From the NCBI GenBank assembly GCA_021822495.1, contig JAKAQO010000001.1, positions 124,001 through 188,000 on the forward strand: a stretch of DNA of 64,000 nucleotides. Reading direction: 5' to 3'. Position numbers and translations under genes: made by a program. Positions 61,684 through 64,000 of the stretch are shown piece by piece. The notes under the pieces were generated by a model that was not told the origin of the DNA, ran no database searches, and saw nothing but the letters and a program-made list of their open reading frames with translations. Position 1 is the stretch's first letter. Every line of letters begins with the position of its first letter. Origin of the DNA: a bacterium (GTDB taxonomy: Bacteria > Elusimicrobiota > Elusimicrobia > UBA1565 > UBA9628).

Positions 61684-61811
61684 AATTCCCCCTCTCTGCC
61701 GATATTATCATTTTTCCAGCAGGGATACCGGCCTAGGCCCTTTTTGGGTCTTGCGCAAAATGAGTTCGTGCATTATATTTTGAAAAAGAAGCGACACAAA
61801 GAGGTGAAGCG

Positions 61812-62126
61812 ATGAAAAACAAAACTAAAACCGAAAGCCGCGTAAAAAAAGAACTCAAAAAAACCACGCCGGAAATTCTCCCGAATTCAAACGGAAAGGT
61901 TCTCGAATCGGTTCTCGAAGAAATATCCACCCAATCGGGGGATGAGGTTTTGGAGCAGGACCTCGTCGTCGAATGCCCTTATTGCGACGAAAGCTTTGAA
62001 ATCAAGGTCTCTTCCGACGATGCGGGGCAAATCCTTTACGAGGATTGCCAGGTCTGTTGCCGGGCCTTGACCCTTCACGTCCACGAGGAAGACGGGGAAT
62101 TTGGAATCGAGGTCGAGCGCACCTGA
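61812..62126 (+). CDS. CPXCG-type zinc-ribbon protein
   Basis: A 104-aa protein. The C-terminal half (LVVECPYCDESFEIKV, then QILYEDCQVCCRALTLHV) matches the CPXCG domain with CxxC and CxxCC zinc ligands. The N-terminal 45 residues are a basic, low-complexity extension. GAGGTGAAG precedes the ATG. Function unknown; likely a small cytoplasmic metal-binding protein. Confidence 0.82.
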   Translation: MKNKTKTESRVKKELKKTTPEILPNSNGKVLESVLEEISTQSGDEVLEQDLVVECPYCDESFEIKVSSDDAGQILYEDCQVCCRALTLHVHEEDGEFGIEVERT

Positions 62127-62144
62127 TTTCGATTTTTGAAACTC

Positions 62145-62215
62145 AGCGGGCGAAGGGAATCGAACCCTCGTCTGATCCTTGGCAAGGACCCGTTCTACCA
62201 TTGAACCACGCCCGC
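62145..62215 (-). tRNA. tRNA-Gly (anticodon GCC)
   Basis: Reverse strand: acceptor GCGGGCG/CGCCCGC, discriminator T; anticodon stem GGTCC/GGATC (one G-T pair) with loop TTGCCAA (anticodon GCC); T loop TTCGATT. CCA not encoded. Confidence 0.94.
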
Positions 62216-62386
62216 GAAATTGGAGCCCACAACCAAAACGACTCTTTCATTATATAAAATAGAAACGTCGCTTCGCTGTCTTGGAAGCCGCCTAAAATGA
62301 AAAATCCGGGACAAAAAATAGGGCTTATGATTGGCGGCGCCGTCTTTGGAACGCGGGAACGAATCAGAAAAATACGGGGGCAAATC

Positions 62387-62884
62387 ATGGGCGAGAAAAC
62401 GGCGGAAGCGGGAAAAGTTTATGGTTTTACGGTTGACGCTATTGACGGACAGAAAAAAAGCTTGTCCGATTACAAGGGCCAGGTCCTTCTCATCGTCAAC
62501 GTCGCGTCTCTTTGCGGATACACCCCGCAATATGAAGGCCTTGAAAAACTCTACCGCCAATATTCCAGCAGAGGATTTAAAATTTTAGCCTTCCCCGCCA
62601 ATGAGTTTGGGAAACAGGAACCTGGAACCAATGCGGAAATCGCAAATTTTTGCCGGACGAAATACTCCGTCAGCTTCGATCTTTTCGCTAAAATCAAGGT
62701 GAAAGGGGAAGGCATTTGCCCTCTCTACCATTTCTTAACCACCGAATCGGGCCACAACGGAGACATCCCCTGGAATTTCACGAAATTTTTAATCGATCGC
62801 CAAGGAAACGTCGTCGCCCGCTTTGGGCCCCAAGTCGAGCCTCTGTCTAAAGAACTCACTCAGAATATCGAATCTCTTTTATAA
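62387..62884 (+). CDS. Glutathione peroxidase-family thiol peroxidase
   Basis: A 165-aa peroxidase reducing hydroperoxides. Motifs: LLIVNVASLCGYTPQYEGLE with active-site Cys in place of selenocysteine, FPANEFGKQEPGTNAEIANF with the Gln, and WNFTKFLIDRQGNVVARF with the Trp/Asn. Cys-type members usually use thioredoxin, and trxB is in this window. I start at ATG 62387, preceded by GGGGG; ATG 62297 in frame would add a basic 30-aa extension. Confidence 0.9.
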   Translation: MGEKTAEAGKVYGFTVDAIDGQKKSLSDYKGQVLLIVNVASLCGYTPQYEGLEKLYRQYSSRGFKILAFPANEFGKQEPGTNAEIANFCRTKYSVSFDLFAKIKVKGEGICPLYHFLTTESGHNGDIPWNFTKFLIDRQGNVVARFGPQVEPLSKELTQNIESLL

Positions 62885-62903
62885 TTAGGGACAGTCCCTA
62901 ATT
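62883..62903. repeat. GGGACAGTCCC palindrome, copy 3 (variant)
   Basis: AATTAGGGAC-A-GTCCCTAATT, perfect 10-bp arms, overlapping the gpx stop and the end of the convergent ClC gene. Shares the GGGACAGTCCC core of copies 1 and 2 but has AATTA flanks. Possibly a two-way terminator. Confidence 0.7.
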
Positions 62904-64000
62904 CTTGCGTGGGCGCTGACTGTCAATAAGGCCGATCTGGCTGGTTAAAAGCATCGCCACCATGACAGACAAAACCGTTGTCGGAAAAATCCGAAGTCCC
63001 GCCATCTCAGTGACAACCAAGACCGATCCCAAGGGGGTTTTTGTTACGCCTGCGTTTAAAGCCGCCATCAAAGAGGCCACCATTAAAATCTCCTGGCATC
63101 CGGGAAAGATGAGGTGTAAAAAACGCCCCAAAGCCGCGCCCATAAAAAAAAGCGGAATAATAAAGCCGCCTTTCCAGCCGGAGGAAAAAGTCGTCGAAGT
63201 CCCCAAGAACTTGAAGACAAAAGCGAGAAGAAAAAAAGAAGCCACAGGAGCGGCCGCGACCAGAACGTTGACCTGGCTTTCCCCAAAAGTCAGCGCATAG
63301 GGAGAAATAGACGCGAGCAAGGCGAGAATGAGCCCTCCGACAGCGCCGCGCGCAAGTAGCGGAAAAATTTTAAAGGCGCGGCTTAAAAAATGATTAGCGA
63401 AGATAAATGCCGCCGCGACCAGGGCGGCAACTATTCCGCACAAAAAAGAAAACGCAAAGTCCCGCAGATGAAAGCTCAAGACGGGATACGGGAAAGACCA
63501 AATGGGACTTAAGTTGAGATGAGTCAACCCCGCGTAGGCCACATAGCCGCACAAGGAACCCCCAATCGCGGGCAAAAGGGCTTCATAATATTCCATACCG
63601 CGCCGGTGAAGAATTTCAAGCGCAAACAAACTCGCCCCCAGGGGAGCGCCAAACAAAACGGTAAAACCCGCCGCCATTCCGGTAATCGTCAAGGTTCTTT
63701 TTTCCGACACGCTCAAATTCTTCAAGTCAGATACCCAGCTTCCCAAGGAACCGGTCGTTTGAACCAGCGGCGCTTCCGGCCCCATGGCTCCGCCCGAAGC
63801 GATGCAAATCAAGGAGGCGGGGATTAAAGACAAAAGATTCTTTCTTTCCTTATTTCCGCCCATCTCGTGGATATTATCCACAAGCCTCTCCACGTTTCCT
63901 GTTGGGCCAATTCCCCTTTCCAAAAGCGCGACGAGAAACCCCGCCGCAATCAAAACAAATCCATGGGATAACGAGCCGAAGAAAGATTGCGGTCCCAGCC
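62898..64000 (-). CDS. ClC-family chloride channel/antiporter (partial, 5' end outside window)
   Basis: At least 367 codons of a ClC protein; the frame stays open to the right edge, so the N-terminal helices are missing. The selectivity segment reads GGAMGPEAPLVQTTGSLGSW (GxEGP-like MGPEAP), followed by ITGMAAGFTVLFGAPLGASL and, near the end, FSSGWKGGFIIPLFFMGAAL and the NAGVTKTPLGS segment. Multiple helices; exchanges or conducts Cl- across the inner membrane. No CBS domains at the C-terminus. Confidence 0.9.
   Translation of the reverse strand, partial: LGPQSFFGSLSHGFVLIAAGFLVALLERGIGPTGNVERLVDNIHEMGGNKERKNLLSLIPASLICIASGGAMGPEAPLVQTTGSLGSWVSDLKNLSVSEKRTLTITGMAAGFTVLFGAPLGASLFALEILHRRGMEYYEALLPAIGGSLCGYVAYAGLTHLNLSPIWSFPYPVLSFHLRDFAFSFLCGIVAALVAAAFIFANHFLSRAFKIFPLLARGAVGGLILALLASISPYALTFGESQVNVLVAAAPVASFFLLAFVFKFLGTSTTFSSGWKGGFIIPLFFMGAALGRFLHLIFPGCQEILMVASLMAALNAGVTKTPLGSVLVVTEMAGLRIFPTTVLSVMVAMLLTSQIGLIDSQRPRKN

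Noticed and set aside
61887-62201. 104-aa reverse ORF with RVRFPSPAEF
   Set aside because: Antisense to the CPXCG gene and across tRNA-Gly; a known type of spurious ORF.

Overview
The window reads as chromosomal DNA of a Gram-negative-type, respiring heterotroph. It encodes an outer-membrane beta-barrel protein, a BamE/SmpA-like lipoprotein, a heptosyltransferase-like GT9 enzyme, pyruvate dehydrogenase, aconitase, membrane transhydrogenase and a glutathione peroxidase. Gene content, moderate GC and the very large multi-membrane-span M48 peptidase suggest a free-living Elusimicrobiota-like lineage. That is an inference from general resemblance, not a proven assignment. Coding density is high, ATGA-type stop/start overlaps are common, and several promoters put the -10 box only 5-13 nt from the start codon, so leaderless mRNAs look frequent.

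Layout. 1-6.2 kb (reverse): trxB, lipA, pdhA, an AlbA_2/ATPase gene, a ParA-type ATPase, then pdhB; the last two accessory genes split the two E1 subunits. 6.3-9.8 kb: folB, groES-groEL, and a GYF_2-domain coiled-coil protein. 9.9-13.9 kb: two related integrative units at tRNA-Arg(TCG). They carry integrase remnants, hicBA, a DUF3800 gene, an orphan CopG-type antitoxin, an N-terminally truncated tyrosine recombinase and a small membrane protein. 13.9-47.5 kb: housekeeping genes, including a flippase, a DsbA-like protein, rlmI, purB, an AsmA-like protein, a cardiolipin synthase-like protein, sixA, rsmD, a receiver-MBL fusion, nfo, the M48 peptidase, queC, pntAA-AB-B, two class-III aminotransferases around a P5C dehydrogenase, ddpX, panD, ettA, GT9 and an exonuclease. 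Three tRNAs lie in this stretch. 47.6-58.9 kb: a defence island with PrlF-YhaV-type toxin-antitoxin genes and a type I restriction-modification operon (hsdM with a fused XRE helix-turn-helix, hsdS, hsdR). Additional genes are set into it: a membrane coiled-coil protein, an HNH protein, a 155-aa protein of unknown function, a DUF3800 protein and a YgjP-like metallopeptidase. 59-64 kb: aconitase, a CPXCG zinc-ribbon protein, tRNA-Gly, gpx and a partial ClC channel.

The most unusual material is in the two accessory regions. In the restriction island, gene ends are duplicated where cargo was inserted: a hsdS 3' scar lies before the HNH gene, and a copy of the hsdR start forms the N-terminus of the DUF3800 protein. 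A compact structured RNA with its own consensus promoter lies between DUF3800 and hsdR. The hsdM promoter is enclosed by a perfect inverted repeat that the fused HTH could bind. In the tRNA-Arg region, two units share the same plan: integrase 3' end, reversed cargo slot, about 240 bp of conserved right end, and a tRNA 5' half. This suggests a cassette-like small integrative element.
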